In this document: piece after piece, positions 28,702 to 37,905 of the stretch
How the letters are laid out: each line of letters opens with the position of its first letter
How positions within the stretch are numbered: position 1 is the first letter of the stretch
DNA from: JADKBO01 sp965230345
Lineage (GTDB): Bacteria; Bacteroidota; Bacteroidia; Chitinophagales; Saprospiraceae
Reading direction: 5' to 3'
DNA: 64,000 nucleotides
Assembly: GCA_965230345.1 (NCBI GenBank)
Contig: CBDDKR010000002.1
Span: 1,550,001-1,614,000, forward strand
Made by a program: the position numbers and the translations under genes
The notes under the pieces: generated by a model
Databases searched by the model: none
What the model was told of the DNA's origin: nothing
The model's input: the letters and a program-made list of their open reading frames with translations, nothing else

Positions 28702-28709
28702 TATCTTTG
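28702..28709 (+). promoter_or_regulatory. Candidate -7 promoter box for the BamA-like gene
   Basis: TATCTTTG, a TAnnTTTG match in the 30-bp gap after obg. It would start transcription around 28713, giving a leader of about 13 nt. It may add to read-through from the adk-obg promoter. Confidence 0.35.
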
Positions 28710-28725
28710 AGTTATTAGCCATGAA

Positions 28726-30120
28726 ATGAAATATCATTCTCTAATATTATATATAATTGTTGGTTGTCTTTCTTCTCTCCAGGGACAAGAAAAAATTATT
28801 ATCAATAATATCATTCTTGAGGGAAATAAACATACCAGAGACTATGTTGTTTTACAAGAACTGGATCTTTCCCTTCATGACACCATTTACTTTCACGAAT
28901 TAAGTGAAGTATTACTTCGTAATAAAAAAAGGCTTCTAAGTACAGGACTTTTTAACATTGTCAACACCAACATCAAAAATTGGAATACACAAACAGGTCG
29001 TTTAGATGTTGTTTTTGAACTTCAGGAGAATTGGTATTTGTATCCTGCAATAATTTGGGAATACGCAGATCGTAGTTTTAATGTATGGTGGAAAGAACAT
29101 CGATTCAATTTTGCAAGGACGAATTATGGGGTACGCCTAGACCATCTAAACCTTACAGGAAATAAAGATCTTTTAAACTTCAAATTTCAACGGGGGTATA
29201 CTCAAAAATATGAACTCATATATAATTACCCTTATTTTTTATCCAACTGGGGATTAGGATCATCCATTTTCTACAGTACCAATAAAGAGTTAGGATACAA
29301 AACCGAAAACAACAACACCCTATTTTTCAAGCATCCAAAGGAGAAAACCGTACTAAGTAGATTTAGAACTGGAATGGTTCTTTCCAATAGAGGAGATGCA
29401 TTCAGTCATCATTCCTTCAAGTTAGAATATCATAGCAATTCCGTTATCGATACAGTAGCAAAAAGCCTAAACACCGATTATTTTCTGGAGGGAAAATCCA
29501 ACATTAAGTTTTTTCTTGCGGATTACTCCTACTTTTATGATCATCGTATTTTTCCTACATACCCAGAGGGAGGATATGCCTTTTTTGCTCAATTAAAAAA
29601 AGAAGGATTCGGCATTTTTAATGAGTTTAACAACTTAAGCTTGTCCTTAGCCTTTGAACAACATTTCAAATTAAGTAAAGGGTTGATATTCAGTTCCAAG
29701 CTCAAAGGCAAGAGTAACCTCATTCGTAATAAAATTGCCTATGCAAATAATACTGCTTTAGGATATGGTGAAGAAGTGAGAGGTTACGAGCTTTATGTCA
29801 TTGATGGAACAGATTTCTTACTTCATAAATCTGACTTAAAGCTCAAACTCTTCCATAGAATCTACGATTGGGGAAGATTTATGCCAATAAATCAACTCGA
29901 TCTAATGACTGTTGATTTATGGCTAAGATCATCTGTTGATTGGGGTTTCGTAAATGAACCCAATTATTCGCAGACTAATGCATTAACAAATACTGTACTC
30001 TACGGTGCAGGCATTGGACTAGACTTGTTGATTTACAACAACTACAAATTTAGCATCGAATACAACATTAATAAATTAGGTGAAGGTGGAACATTTTTCC
30101 AAGCTGCTTTCTTTCTTTAA
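28726..30120 (+). CDS. BamA/TamA-family outer-membrane protein with one POTRA domain
   Basis: A 464-residue protein with a signal peptide (cut near QGQEK, about residue 20), one POTRA-like domain (about 23-100: IIINNIILEGNKHTRDYVVL ... LSTGLFNIVNTNI) and a surface-antigen type barrel. The barrel has the conserved loop region ALGYGEEVRGYELYVIDGT, similar to the VRGY motif of Omp85 proteins, and ends in FFQAAFFL with a terminal aromatic-rich strand. With only one POTRA it is not the main BamA; it more likely inserts or exports specific substrates. It is close behind adk-obg but may have its own promoter at 28702. Confidence 0.82.
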   Translation: MKYHSLILYIIVGCLSSLQGQEKIIINNIILEGNKHTRDYVVLQELDLSLHDTIYFHELSEVLLRNKKRLLSTGLFNIVNTNIKNWNTQTGRLDVVFELQENWYLYPAIIWEYADRSFNVWWKEHRFNFARTNYGVRLDHLNLTGNKDLLNFKFQRGYTQKYELIYNYPYFLSNWGLGSSIFYSTNKELGYKTENNNTLFFKHPKEKTVLSRFRTGMVLSNRGDAFSHHSFKLEYHSNSVIDTVAKSLNTDYFLEGKSNIKFFLADYSYFYDHRIFPTYPEGGYAFFAQLKKEGFGIFNEFNNLSLSLAFEQHFKLSKGLIFSSKLKGKSNLIRNKIAYANNTALGYGEEVRGYELYVIDGTDFLLHKSDLKLKLFHRIYDWGRFMPINQLDLMTVDLWLRSSVDWGFVNEPNYSQTNALTNTVLYGAGIGLDLLIYNNYKFSIEYNINKLGEGGTFFQAAFFL

Positions 30121-30151
30121 AAGTCCCTCCTTAACACAAATCCTAAAATAA

Positions 30152-32989
30152 CTACTTCGCAACAACGATTCTTTGGGTCATTATCAACTGGTCATTTCCC
30201 CTTACTGAAACGAAGTAAAGTCCTCTATCAAGATCTAATGATTTTTCTCCTTCATCTATCGTGTTATTTTCGATAACTAGCTTTCCATTCACATCATAGA
30301 CATGAAATGTATACTTATCCATATGAGCTCCAGAAATAAACATTGTGTTTAAGTCCATACTCCAAAAGAAATCAATCCCTTTTGCATCACTTTCAACAGT
30401 ATTTGATATTCCAAAGGGACATGGATTGTCCAATGTCCATTCTTTACAGCAATCTGGATTATCATTATCACACACCTGTATCGTGAATGTTGGTGTACCT
30501 GGATTGTTGATATCAAAATCGTACCAGCTCGTAGAATTCCACGGTACAAACAATTCAAAGGCATCATTTACATATATATCAAAGCCTACCTCACTTAAGT
30601 TGTCACCATCGATCAACCACTCCGTTACTATCTTATCGTTTTCACATATCGGGTTTGGCCCAAAGTCCAACGTATGCAAATCACATGCACCCATATAACA
30701 GGGGTTGTCCAATGTCCATTCTTTGCAGCAATCTGGATTATCATTATCGCATACCTGTATCGTGAATGTTGGTGTACCTGGATTGTTGATATCAAAATCG
30801 TACCAGCTCGTAGAATTCCACGGTACAAACAATTCAAAGGCATCATTTACATATATATCAAAGCCTACCTCACTTAAGTTGTCACCATCGATCAACCACT
30901 CCGTTACTATCTTATCGTTTTCACATATCGGATTAGGCCCAAAGTCCAACGTATGCAAATCGCATGCACCCATATAACAGGGGTTGTCCAATGTCCATTC
31001 TTTACAGCAATCTGGATTATCATTATCACACACCTGTATCGTGAATGTTGGTGTACCTGGATTGTTGATATCAAAATCGTACCAGCTCGTAGAATTCCAC
31101 GGTACAAACAATTCAAAGGCATCATTTACATATATATCAAAGCCTACCTCACTTAAGTTGTCCCCATCGATCAACCACTCCGTTACTATCTTATCGTTTT
31201 CACATATCGGATTAGGCCCAAAGTCCAACGTATGCAAATCACATGCACCCATATAACAGGGGTTGTCCAATGTCCATTCTTTACAGCAATCTGGATTATC
31301 ATTATCACACACCTGTATCGTGAATGTTGGTGTACCTGGATTGTTGATATCAAAATCGTACCAGCTCGTAGAATTCCACGGTACAAACAATTCAAAGGCA
31401 TCATTTACATATATATCAAAGCCTACCTCACTTAAGTTGTGCCCATCGATCAACCACTCCGTTACTATCTTATCGTTTTCACATATCGGATTAGGCCCAA
31501 AGTCCAACGTATGCAAATCGCATGCACCCATATAACAGGGGTTGTCCAATGTCCATTCTTTACAGCAATCTGGATTATCATTATCACACACCTGTATCGT
31601 GAATGTTGGTGTACCTGGATTGTTGATATCAAAGTCGTACCAGCTCGTAGAATTCCACGGTACAAACAATTCAAAGGCATCATTTACATATATATCAAAG
31701 CCTACCTCACTTAAATTATCACCATCGATTAGCCATTCCGTTACTATCTTATCATTTTCACATATCGGATTAGGCCCAAAGTCCAACGTATGCAAATCAC
31801 ATGCACCCATATAACATGGATTATCCAATGTCCATTCTTTACAACAATCTGGATCATCATTATCACACACCTGTATCGTGAATGTTGGTGTGCCTGGATT
31901 GTTGATATCAAAGTCGTACCAACTTGTAGAATTCCACGGTACAAACAATTCAAAGGCATCATTCACATATATATCAAAGCCTACCTCACTTAAATTATCA
32001 CCATCGATCAACCACTCCGTTACTATCTTATCGTTTTCACATATCGGATTAGGCCCAAAGTCCAACGTATGCAAATCGCATGCACCCATATAACATGGAT
32101 TGTCCAATGTCCATTCTTTGCAGCAATCTGGATTATCATTATCGCATACCTGTATCGTGAATGTTGGTGTACCTGGATTGTTGATATCAAAATCGTACCA
32201 GCTCGTAGAATTCCACGGTACAAACAATTCAAAGGCATCATTTAGATATATATCAAAGCCTACCTCACTTAAATTATCACCATCGATTAGCCATTCCGTT
32301 ACTATCTTATTATTTTCACATATCGGATTAGGCCCAAAGTCCAACGTATGCAAATCGCATGCACCCATATAACATGGATTGTCCAATGTCCATTCTTTGC
32401 AGCAATCTGGATTATCATTATCGCATACCTGTATCGTGAATGTTGGTGTACCTGGATTGTTGATATCAAAATCGTACCAGCTCGTAGAATTCCACGGTAC
32501 AAACAATTCAAAGGCATCATTTAGATATATATCAAAGCCTACCTCACTTAAATTATCACCATCGATTAGCCATTCCGTTACTATCTTATTATTTTCACAT
32601 ATCGGATTAGGCCCAAAGTCCAACGTATGCAAATCGCATGCACCCATATAACAGGGATTGTCTAATGTCCATTCTTTACAGCAATCTGGATTATCGTTAT
32701 CACACACCTGTATCGTGAATGTTGGTGTGCCTGGATTGTTGATATCAAAATCGTACCAGCTCGTAGAATTCCACGGTACGAACAATTCAAAGGCATCATT
32801 TACATATATATCAAAGCCTACCTCACTTAAATTATCACCATCGATCAACCACTCCGTTACTATCTTATCGTTTTCACATATCGGATTAGGCCCAAAGTCC
32901 AACGTATGAAGGTTACATTGTCCCAAAATACTAGACACCGAAAATACAGTAAATAGAGTGGTAAAAATTGAGAATAAAATAGTTTTCAT
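30152..32989 (-). CDS. Secreted protein of nine 93-residue cysteine-rich repeats with T9SS tail
   Basis: A 945-residue exported protein. The signal peptide ends about residue 24 (SSILGQ). Residues 25-861 are nine tandem copies of a 93-residue unit that differ at only a few positions (for example NDK or NNK; YVND or YLND; DGDN or DGHN). Each unit has six cysteines: one near the start (CDLH), one in PICEN, one in IQVCDN, two in DCCKEW and one in DNPCY, plus conserved Trp and Asp residues; beta-rich and acidic. The tail (about 862-945) is a type A T9SS sorting domain (TFHVYDVNGKLVIE, GLYFVSVRGN, then ending RIVVAK). The units are probably disulfide-locked beta domains that form a surface rod or adhesin. 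The fold and ligand are unknown to me. Confidence 0.88.
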   Translation of the reverse strand: MKTILFSIFTTLFTVFSVSSILGQCNLHTLDFGPNPICENDKIVTEWLIDGDNLSEVGFDIYVNDAFELFVPWNSTSWYDFDINNPGTPTFTIQVCDNDNPDCCKEWTLDNPCYMGACDLHTLDFGPNPICENNKIVTEWLIDGDNLSEVGFDIYLNDAFELFVPWNSTSWYDFDINNPGTPTFTIQVCDNDNPDCCKEWTLDNPCYMGACDLHTLDFGPNPICENNKIVTEWLIDGDNLSEVGFDIYLNDAFELFVPWNSTSWYDFDINNPGTPTFTIQVCDNDNPDCCKEWTLDNPCYMGACDLHTLDFGPNPICENDKIVTEWLIDGDNLSEVGFDIYVNDAFELFVPWNSTSWYDFDINNPGTPTFTIQVCDNDDPDCCKEWTLDNPCYMGACDLHTLDFGPNPICENDKIVTEWLIDGDNLSEVGFDIYVNDAFELFVPWNSTSWYDFDINNPGTPTFTIQVCDNDNPDCCKEWTLDNPCYMGACDLHTLDFGPNPICENDKIVTEWLIDGHNLSEVGFDIYVNDAFELFVPWNSTSWYDFDINNPGTPTFTIQVCDNDNPDCCKEWTLDNPCYMGACDLHTLDFGPNPICENDKIVTEWLIDGDNLSEVGFDIYVNDAFELFVPWNSTSWYDFDINNPGTPTFTIQVCDNDNPDCCKEWTLDNPCYMGACDLHTLDFGPNPICENDKIVTEWLIDGDNLSEVGFDIYVNDAFELFVPWNSTSWYDFDINNPGTPTFTIQVCDNDNPDCCKEWTLDNPCYMGACDLHTLDFGPNPICENDKIVTEWLIDGDNLSEVGFDIYVNDAFELFVPWNSTSWYDFDINNPGTPTFTIQVCDNDNPDCCKEWTLDNPCPFGISNTVESDAKGIDFFWSMDLNTMFISGAHMDKYTFHVYDVNGKLVIENNTIDEGEKSLDLDRGLYFVSVRGNDQLIMTQRIVVAK
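30407..32917 (-). repeat. Nine tandem 279-bp repeats inside the T9SS protein gene
   Basis: Nine head-to-tail units of exactly 279 bp (93 codons, total 2511 bp), nearly identical at DNA level. Variant bases occur in blocks shared by neighbouring units (for example, units 2 and 3 share NNK and YLND), as expected from recent duplication or gene conversion. Such an array can gain or lose units by recombination and is prone to assembly collapse, so the count may be uncertain. Confidence 0.95.
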
Positions 32990-33198
32990 AATAGATTGCT
33001 TATAATCTATAGAGAAATATAAATAGATTTTTGCTGCCTGTATTTCGTATTTTTCTATTTACCATCTACAGCAACAACTCCGCGAAACACAAATAAAACA
33101 CTTAATACCAACTAGTTATGTGCTGGGGAAAATATTTCTCAAACTAATCTATCAATTGTAATAAAAGTCAACAATTAACTATTCATCCTACGAATCCG

Positions 33199-33221
33199 AC
33201 TACCTAATGTTCTTAGGTAGT
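33199..33221. promoter_or_regulatory. Palindromic site upstream of padR, probable operator
   Basis: Perfect inverted repeat ACTACCTAA - 5 nt - TTAGGTAGT, ending 33 bp before the padR start. PadR regulators bind palindromes and usually control their own gene, so autoregulation is the simplest reading. A T-run follows the right arm, so it could also be a terminator-like attenuator. Confidence 0.5.
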
Positions 33222-33254
33222 TTTTATTTCTTATCTTGTGTTAAACTAATACCA

Positions 33255-33596
33255 TTGAGTTCAAAATTATTAAGAGGCAGTTTGGATACCATTGTGATCA
33301 AATTACTCTCTGATCATGACGAAATGTACGGATACGAGATTACACAAAAGGTAAAAGAACTCACCAAAGGAAGAATGCAAATTACGGAGGGAGCTTTGTA
33401 TCCATCTTTACACAAATTGGAGTCAAAAGGCATCTTATCTGTAGAAACCAGAAAAGCCGGCAATCGAATGCGTAAATATTACTCTCTCACTCCTGAAGGA
33501 AAAGGAGAACTCAATCGATTACTTGACGAAATGAAACAATACATTGAAAACATGAAGATCCTTTTAGATCCTAAACTTAACCCCAATTATGAATAG
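33255..33596 (+). CDS. PadR-family transcriptional regulator
   Basis: A 113-residue winged-helix regulator. The start chosen is the TTG at 33255, because the protein then opens MSSKLLRGSLDTIVIKLLSD, exactly as family members do; the in-frame ATG at 33207 lies inside the palindromic site. The winged helix is visible: GYEITQKVKELTKGRMQITE, then GALYPSLHKLESKGIL and RKYYSLTPEGKGEL. PadR proteins are small repressors that respond to ligands or stress. The gene overlaps the next one by 8 bp (translational coupling), which suggests it controls that membrane protein. Confidence 0.9.
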   Translation: MSSKLLRGSLDTIVIKLLSDHDEMYGYEITQKVKELTKGRMQITEGALYPSLHKLESKGILSVETRKAGNRMRKYYSLTPEGKGELNRLLDEMKQYIENMKILLDPKLNPNYE

Positions 33597-34299
33597 AATA
33601 TTAACCGCTGAAGAAGTAGAAAAACTATTTGAATTTGTGAAAAGCAAATATGTTCCTTATGTTGACGTTCAATTCGAAATTGTAGATCATCTAGCCTGTG
33701 CCATAGAAGACGAATTCGCCACAAATCCTTCTATAAATTTCCAACAAGCATTAAACAAAGTTTATTCAAAATTTCCAATTACCGGATTCGTACATTTTGT
33801 AGAACAAAAACAAAAAGCTTTAACTAAATACTGGCGTAGAAGATTGTTTCAAACGTACATGGAATTCTTAACTACATCAAAAGTTAAGATTACGATTTTA
33901 TATGTATCCACCTTCGTGCTGGGAGTTCTTTATCTTGGAAAAACTTTTGTTTTTTACTCGGGTAGTCTTTTATTCTTTCTAAGTCTTTTGTCAATGTATA
34001 AAAGTGATAAGAACATAAAGAAAATGAAACGAGCGAATGATAAATTGTTGGTCTCCAAGATTTTCGTAGAAATGACCAGAGTACCTGTTTTTCTTCCTAT
34101 TCTATTTTTTGATTTTTTCGAAGTTAGATATGCTTGGGGACAAACTTCTCCTTCTGCATGTATCCTAACCATAATTACTTTCGTATTTACATGGCAGTTT
34201 ATCGCCTGCTACATTAGTTATTTTCAAACCAAGGAAATAATACAAAAGGAATTGGATGACAAGTACAAACACGTCAAAGATAGGTTGGCCATAGCTTAA
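33589..34299 (+). CDS. Membrane protein encoded with PadR regulator
   Basis: A 236-residue protein whose start overlaps padR by 8 bp. Residues 1-85 are soluble and helical (LTAEEVEKLFEFVKSKYVPY, VDHLACAIEDEF), followed by about four membrane segments (about 100-118, 120-135, 163-180, 188-210). Similar two-gene units of PadR plus a short membrane protein with an N-terminal helical domain are widespread in Bacteroidota and Firmicutes (there called DUF1700/DUF1048-like). I cannot name a family here. It ends inside the convergent gene by 4 bp. Confidence 0.7.
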   Translation: MNRILTAEEVEKLFEFVKSKYVPYVDVQFEIVDHLACAIEDEFATNPSINFQQALNKVYSKFPITGFVHFVEQKQKALTKYWRRRLFQTYMEFLTTSKVKITILYVSTFVLGVLYLGKTFVFYSGSLLFFLSLLSMYKSDKNIKKMKRANDKLLVSKIFVEMTRVPVFLPILFFDFFEVRYAWGQTSPSACILTIITFVFTWQFIACYISYFQTKEIIQKELDDKYKHVKDRLAIA

Positions 34300-34715
34300 A
34301 ATTGGCTCATTCTAAATACACCATTGTCATTGCGAAAAGTTGTTGTATTAGAAAAATCTTTAAAATCGAGATTTAGTAAAAAACAATCACTTTTATAGAA
34401 CGAACATTCAATTTTTGGATCCTCTTGCAATATTGGATTCCAAGTAATATTTTGATTAACACAAACCTCCTTTTTCTTGGATTCGTAACCTATATAAGAA
34501 GCCACAATGATGTAGTTGCCCGTATCAATCTCATTAATACGGTAATAACCATTAAAATCACTTTCGCCTCCTGTAACCAAAGTGTCGTTTTGATACAATA
34601 AAATGGTAGCAAATATTAAAGGTTCATTATTTTCGTCAACCACTCTTCCACTCAAGATCATATCCTGTCCTATCAATTGACAACAAAACAACATAAGAAG
34701 TAATACATTTTTCAT
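34296..34715 (-). CDS. Small secreted CarboxypepD regulatory-like protein
   Basis: A 139-residue exported protein with a signal peptide (cut near LIGQDM, residue 17) and a single CarboxypepD_reg-like beta-sandwich (about 19-95: LSGRVVDENNEPLIFATILL ... GYYRINEIDTGNYIIVASYIGYE). This domain normally sits at the N-terminus of TonB-dependent receptors; here it stands alone with a short tail containing two cysteines (ECSFYKSDC). It may be a stand-alone domain or the remnant of a larger receptor. Convergent with, and overlapping by 4 bp, the PadR partner gene. Confidence 0.7.
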   Translation of the reverse strand: MKNVLLLMLFCCQLIGQDMILSGRVVDENNEPLIFATILLYQNDTLVTGGESDFNGYYRINEIDTGNYIIVASYIGYESKKKEVCVNQNITWNPILQEDPKIECSFYKSDCFLLNLDFKDFSNTTTFRNDNGVFRMSQF

Positions 34716-34867
34716 ACAATAGCTCTTTACTTTAAAGATGTAGTTAAATACATTACCCCCTATGTTATACTTTGTTAAAAATTTAGTATGTCTTATTCAA
34801 CACATAAACGAGATAATTAATATCTTTTGACTAGCCCTATATTCATCTAAACAATTTCCGTTATCGA

Positions 34868-36406
34868 TTAATGTACTCCTGCCATCAATTTCTTAATGTA
34901 TGGAGATAAAATGAGTGCCAATATTCCCATTGAGATTGTGATAAATCCAAATCCTGCATAAACGGATACATAAGAATAAAGTTGCTGAAATGACGTATCA
35001 CTATGAGATGCAAAATCAGAGGAAAGACCTGAAAAGAGCTCTGTTATATGTTCAAATAACCCTTGAGCAAAAAAATTAGACTCTCCACTTTCAACCGAAG
35101 TCAATTTTGCAATTTTTCCAGCGAAAAAATGACCATAAAAAGATGATGTAAAAAATACACCCATAATAAATGATAAATACTTCGGAGGAGAAAGTTCAGA
35201 CATCTTGGATAATCCAATTGGAGAAATAAACAACTCACCAACCGTTAGAATAAAGTATCCGAGTATTAGGTATATCATTGGTGTTCGAGCGAAGTCATCC
35301 ACACCCAAAGCCGACATCGAAAAAATCAAAAAACCAACTCCTAGAAGAATCAACCCAACTCCAGCCTTGATAGCAGAATTTGGATTTCGATTAGACTTAG
35401 CCAAAAATGACCACAACATCGAGAAAGGAATGGCTAACAACATGATGAATCCTGAATTTATACTATTCGTTTGTGCGGCATTCATACCAACTAGATTGAC
35501 ATTTCGATCTGCAAATAAGGTTAGTGAACTTCCCGCTTGTTCAAATACTGCCCAAAATATGGCCATTAAAATCGTCATATACGCCACCACTATTAATCGA
35601 CTTCGGTACTCTTTTTCAGTACTGTAGTATATGTACATCAAAGCACCAATAATCACAAAAGATGAGAACCATATCAAATAGTGTTCATAATGATTGTACC
35701 TCACTATAAGTGCAAATAATGGAACAGATATAAGAGCTCCAATTGTTATGAGCTGTCCTTTATTAAGACCCATTATTTTTTTATAGTAATTATCCTCATT
35801 AGGTATTAGTCCTTTTGAGCCAAACACTTCCTTTCTGGTTCCCAAATTGAAATATAGTAGTCCAACCAACATTCCAAACCCAGCTAAGGCAAATCCATAA
35901 TGCCATCCCCAAATTTCTGCAAGCCATGCACATAGTAAGGGGGCAACTGCTCCTCCAATGTTTACACCCATATAAAAAATAGTAAAACCAGAATCTCGTC
36001 GCAGATCGTCTTTCTCATATAATGTACCAACAAAGGTGGATATATTCGGCTTAAAAAAACCATTGCCTACAATGATTAAGGCCAACGAGCCATAAAAAAA
36101 AAGAGGTGTTTCGATCGTTAGAAAAAAATGTCCTAACGCCATTAGAATTCCACCTAGGAAGATTGATTTTCTATAGCCCAAATATTGATCAGCCAATACT
36201 CCTCCAATCAAAGGGGTAAAATAGACCAGCGACATATATGCTGCAAAAACACCAAATGCCATGTCATCCTCAAACAACATTTGTTTGGTCATAAATAAAA
36301 CAAGAAGTGCTCTCATGCCATAAAATGAAAAGCGCTCCCATAACTCTGCAAAAAACAAGTAATACAATCCTTTAGGATGACCCCATTTGGTATCAGTAGT
36401 ATTCAT
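34868..36406 (-). CDS. POT-family proton-dependent oligopeptide transporter
   Basis: A polytopic transporter of 512 residues from the ATG at 36406; an upstream TTG would add nine. Motifs of the POT/PTR2 family are seen: the first-helix FFAELWERFSFYGMRALLVL, the GGVLADQYLGYRKSIFLGG loop and FTIFYMGVNIGGAVAPLLC. It has about fourteen membrane segments. POT proteins bring di- and tripeptides into the cytoplasm with protons. It is a single-gene unit, with 140 bp to its upstream neighbour. Confidence 0.95.
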   Translation of the reverse strand: MNTTDTKWGHPKGLYYLFFAELWERFSFYGMRALLVLFMTKQMLFEDDMAFGVFAAYMSLVYFTPLIGGVLADQYLGYRKSIFLGGILMALGHFFLTIETPLFFYGSLALIIVGNGFFKPNISTFVGTLYEKDDLRRDSGFTIFYMGVNIGGAVAPLLCAWLAEIWGWHYGFALAGFGMLVGLLYFNLGTRKEVFGSKGLIPNEDNYYKKIMGLNKGQLITIGALISVPLFALIVRYNHYEHYLIWFSSFVIIGALMYIYYSTEKEYRSRLIVVAYMTILMAIFWAVFEQAGSSLTLFADRNVNLVGMNAAQTNSINSGFIMLLAIPFSMLWSFLAKSNRNPNSAIKAGVGLILLGVGFLIFSMSALGVDDFARTPMIYLILGYFILTVGELFISPIGLSKMSELSPPKYLSFIMGVFFTSSFYGHFFAGKIAKLTSVESGESNFFAQGLFEHITELFSGLSSDFASHSDTSFQQLYSYVSVYAGFGFITISMGILALILSPYIKKLMAGVH

Positions 36407-36552
36407 AAGTAATGATTTTAACCAGTTCAGCAAAGAGGTTTTTAAACTGGCATTGTGAAAGAATTCACAAAGGAGAATAATCCATGTTTATACACATTGG
36501 ATTGTAACAAGATATAATTAAGAATACTCGGATGTGGGGATTTGTGACCGAA

Positions 36553-37695
36553 TTACAATTTATCACAAAATGCCTTATAAGCCTCATTATCAAATGATTG
36601 GATCAACTCAGCAAAATGTTCCTTATCGATCAAAATATGTTCTGGTAAAACTCTAAGTTTATAGCGTCCCTCTCCCACAAAAGAGAATAAATCTTTTCTT
36701 TCCAAACGTTCGTAGTCAACCAAGTTTAAAATAGCGTTTAAATTATCAATGATGCGACTCAAGTAAGTTTGACTCTTTATTTCTCCAGAACTTCCCACTA
36801 ATATCGTTTGATCTTTTCCCGAACCATGCTTCCTTCTTACGGCTAATCGTGCAAGGTTTTTATACTGCGTGGTCTTAGACCCAAAGTCAACCAGTACATT
36901 ATGGATATTCTTTGAAGGAATACTAATCCTTACTAATGACCACTCCATAAATTTAATCTGCATTTCCTTTATGACGGGTGTATTGGCTAATTCAATCACC
37001 CAAGATGTAGCCAGTAATAGAAAAATAGAAATTAAAGAGGTTTTGGCAACAATCTTTATCAAGTTACTATAAAACTCATCTTCAAATCCGGTATAAACTG
37101 TAGGTATCTGAGAAACCAAAATTAGGACTACAACCAAGATCGATATAAACGCCACTAATTTTAATCCTCGATTAATAAACGTTTTGTACAGTGCCGTGGC
37201 TAACATCCAACTTAAAAAAGCCGAAAGTAATAGATCTGGGATACCAATGACTCTAAAATTTCCTACTGTCTCATTGGTATAATACACAGATAAAATCAGA
37301 GTCAACACGGACACGGCTAAAATAATACTCAAAATTATCCTAGCATTTTTGACATTGCGATAGATTACGACAGGTGCATTATCAATATAGTAAAGTGCTA
37401 ACAATAGGAACATATTGTTTAGTACCGAAAATATACTGATACCTAATATGTATAAGACATGTTCTTCGCCCCAAATGTTGTGACCAATGTATGCCCAAAG
37501 TCCTGAGACCACCCAAATAAACATGGAAAGACTCAAGAATAAAAGTCCTCTATCTACACGATCATGACCTTCATCTTCTTCCAATTGGCTTTTGAACCTC
37601 TTTCTTATGTTAAAATATATTGCAAGTAATAGTATACCTCCGATCAAAGAGATAAACACATGAGCAAGGTTGTGAAACTGGGTTAATTCGGTCAT
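36553..37695 (-). CDS. Seven-helix membrane protein with cytoplasmic C-terminal domain, unknown
   Basis: A 380-residue protein with about seven hydrophobic segments in the first 230 residues (first at 12-28; WVIELANTPVIKE near 230 marks the end) and a soluble C-terminal part of about 150 residues rich in basic and hydrophobic residues (MEWSLVRISIPSKNIHNVLV, KNLARLAVRRKHG). This layout resembles a 7TM sensor with a cytoplasmic output, but I see no kinase, GGDEF or HTH motif. It lies between the POT transporter and the RNA helicase, in its own unit. Family not recognised. Confidence 0.65.
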   Translation of the reverse strand: MTELTQFHNLAHVFISLIGGILLLAIYFNIRKRFKSQLEEDEGHDRVDRGLLFLSLSMFIWVVSGLWAYIGHNIWGEEHVLYILGISIFSVLNNMFLLLALYYIDNAPVVIYRNVKNARIILSIILAVSVLTLILSVYYTNETVGNFRVIGIPDLLLSAFLSWMLATALYKTFINRGLKLVAFISILVVVLILVSQIPTVYTGFEDEFYSNLIKIVAKTSLISIFLLLATSWVIELANTPVIKEMQIKFMEWSLVRISIPSKNIHNVLVDFGSKTTQYKNLARLAVRRKHGSGKDQTILVGSSGEIKSQTYLSRIIDNLNAILNLVDYERLERKDLFSFVGEGRYKLRVLPEHILIDKEHFAELIQSFDNEAYKAFCDKL

Positions 37696-37698
37696 CTA

Positions 37699-37706
37699 CA
37701 AATATA
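37699..37706 (-). promoter_or_regulatory. Candidate -7 box directly at the start of the 7TM protein gene
   Basis: On the minus strand the sequence is TATATTTG, a TAnnTTTG match ending only 3 nt before the ATG at 37695. If used, transcription would begin at or next to the start codon and the mRNA would be leaderless. Confidence 0.4.
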
Positions 37707-37788
37707 AAAATTCGTACAAAAATTCCATCTACTATGATTTGATCAGCTTATACAAATGTCATATTACACAATGTTCTAATATATTTTT

Positions 37789-37796
37789 TATCTTTG
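37789..37796 (+). promoter_or_regulatory. Candidate -7 promoter box of the RNA helicase gene
   Basis: TATCTTTG (TAnnTTTG). Transcription would start near 37800, leaving a leader of about 105 nt. The leader contains an inverted repeat CAAGAGGA (37814-37821) / TCCTCTTG (37881-37888), which may form an RNA structure. Confidence 0.4.
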
Positions 37797-37905
37797 GACC
37801 ATAAAAACAAAAACAAGAGGACATTTTTTGGAGCGTCAATCAACTCAAACATAGCACAAAATTTCATCTATAATTCGAACTCCTCTTGCCTAATAATATA
37901 TAAAT

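Noticed and set aside
30345..32909. Many 67-91-residue plus-strand frames and 72-residue minus-strand frames across the repeat gene
   Set aside because: The unit is 279 bp, a multiple of three, so every frame stays open in phase in all copies. They are shadows of the coding strand, without start signals or family features.
30407..32917. Tandem repeats as a CRISPR array
   Set aside because: Units are 279 bp, contiguous, coding, without spacers; no cas genes are near.
33207..33254. ATG at 33207 as start of PadR
   Set aside because: It lies inside a perfect palindrome and adds 16 residues absent from the family; the TTG at 33255 gives the usual N-terminus.
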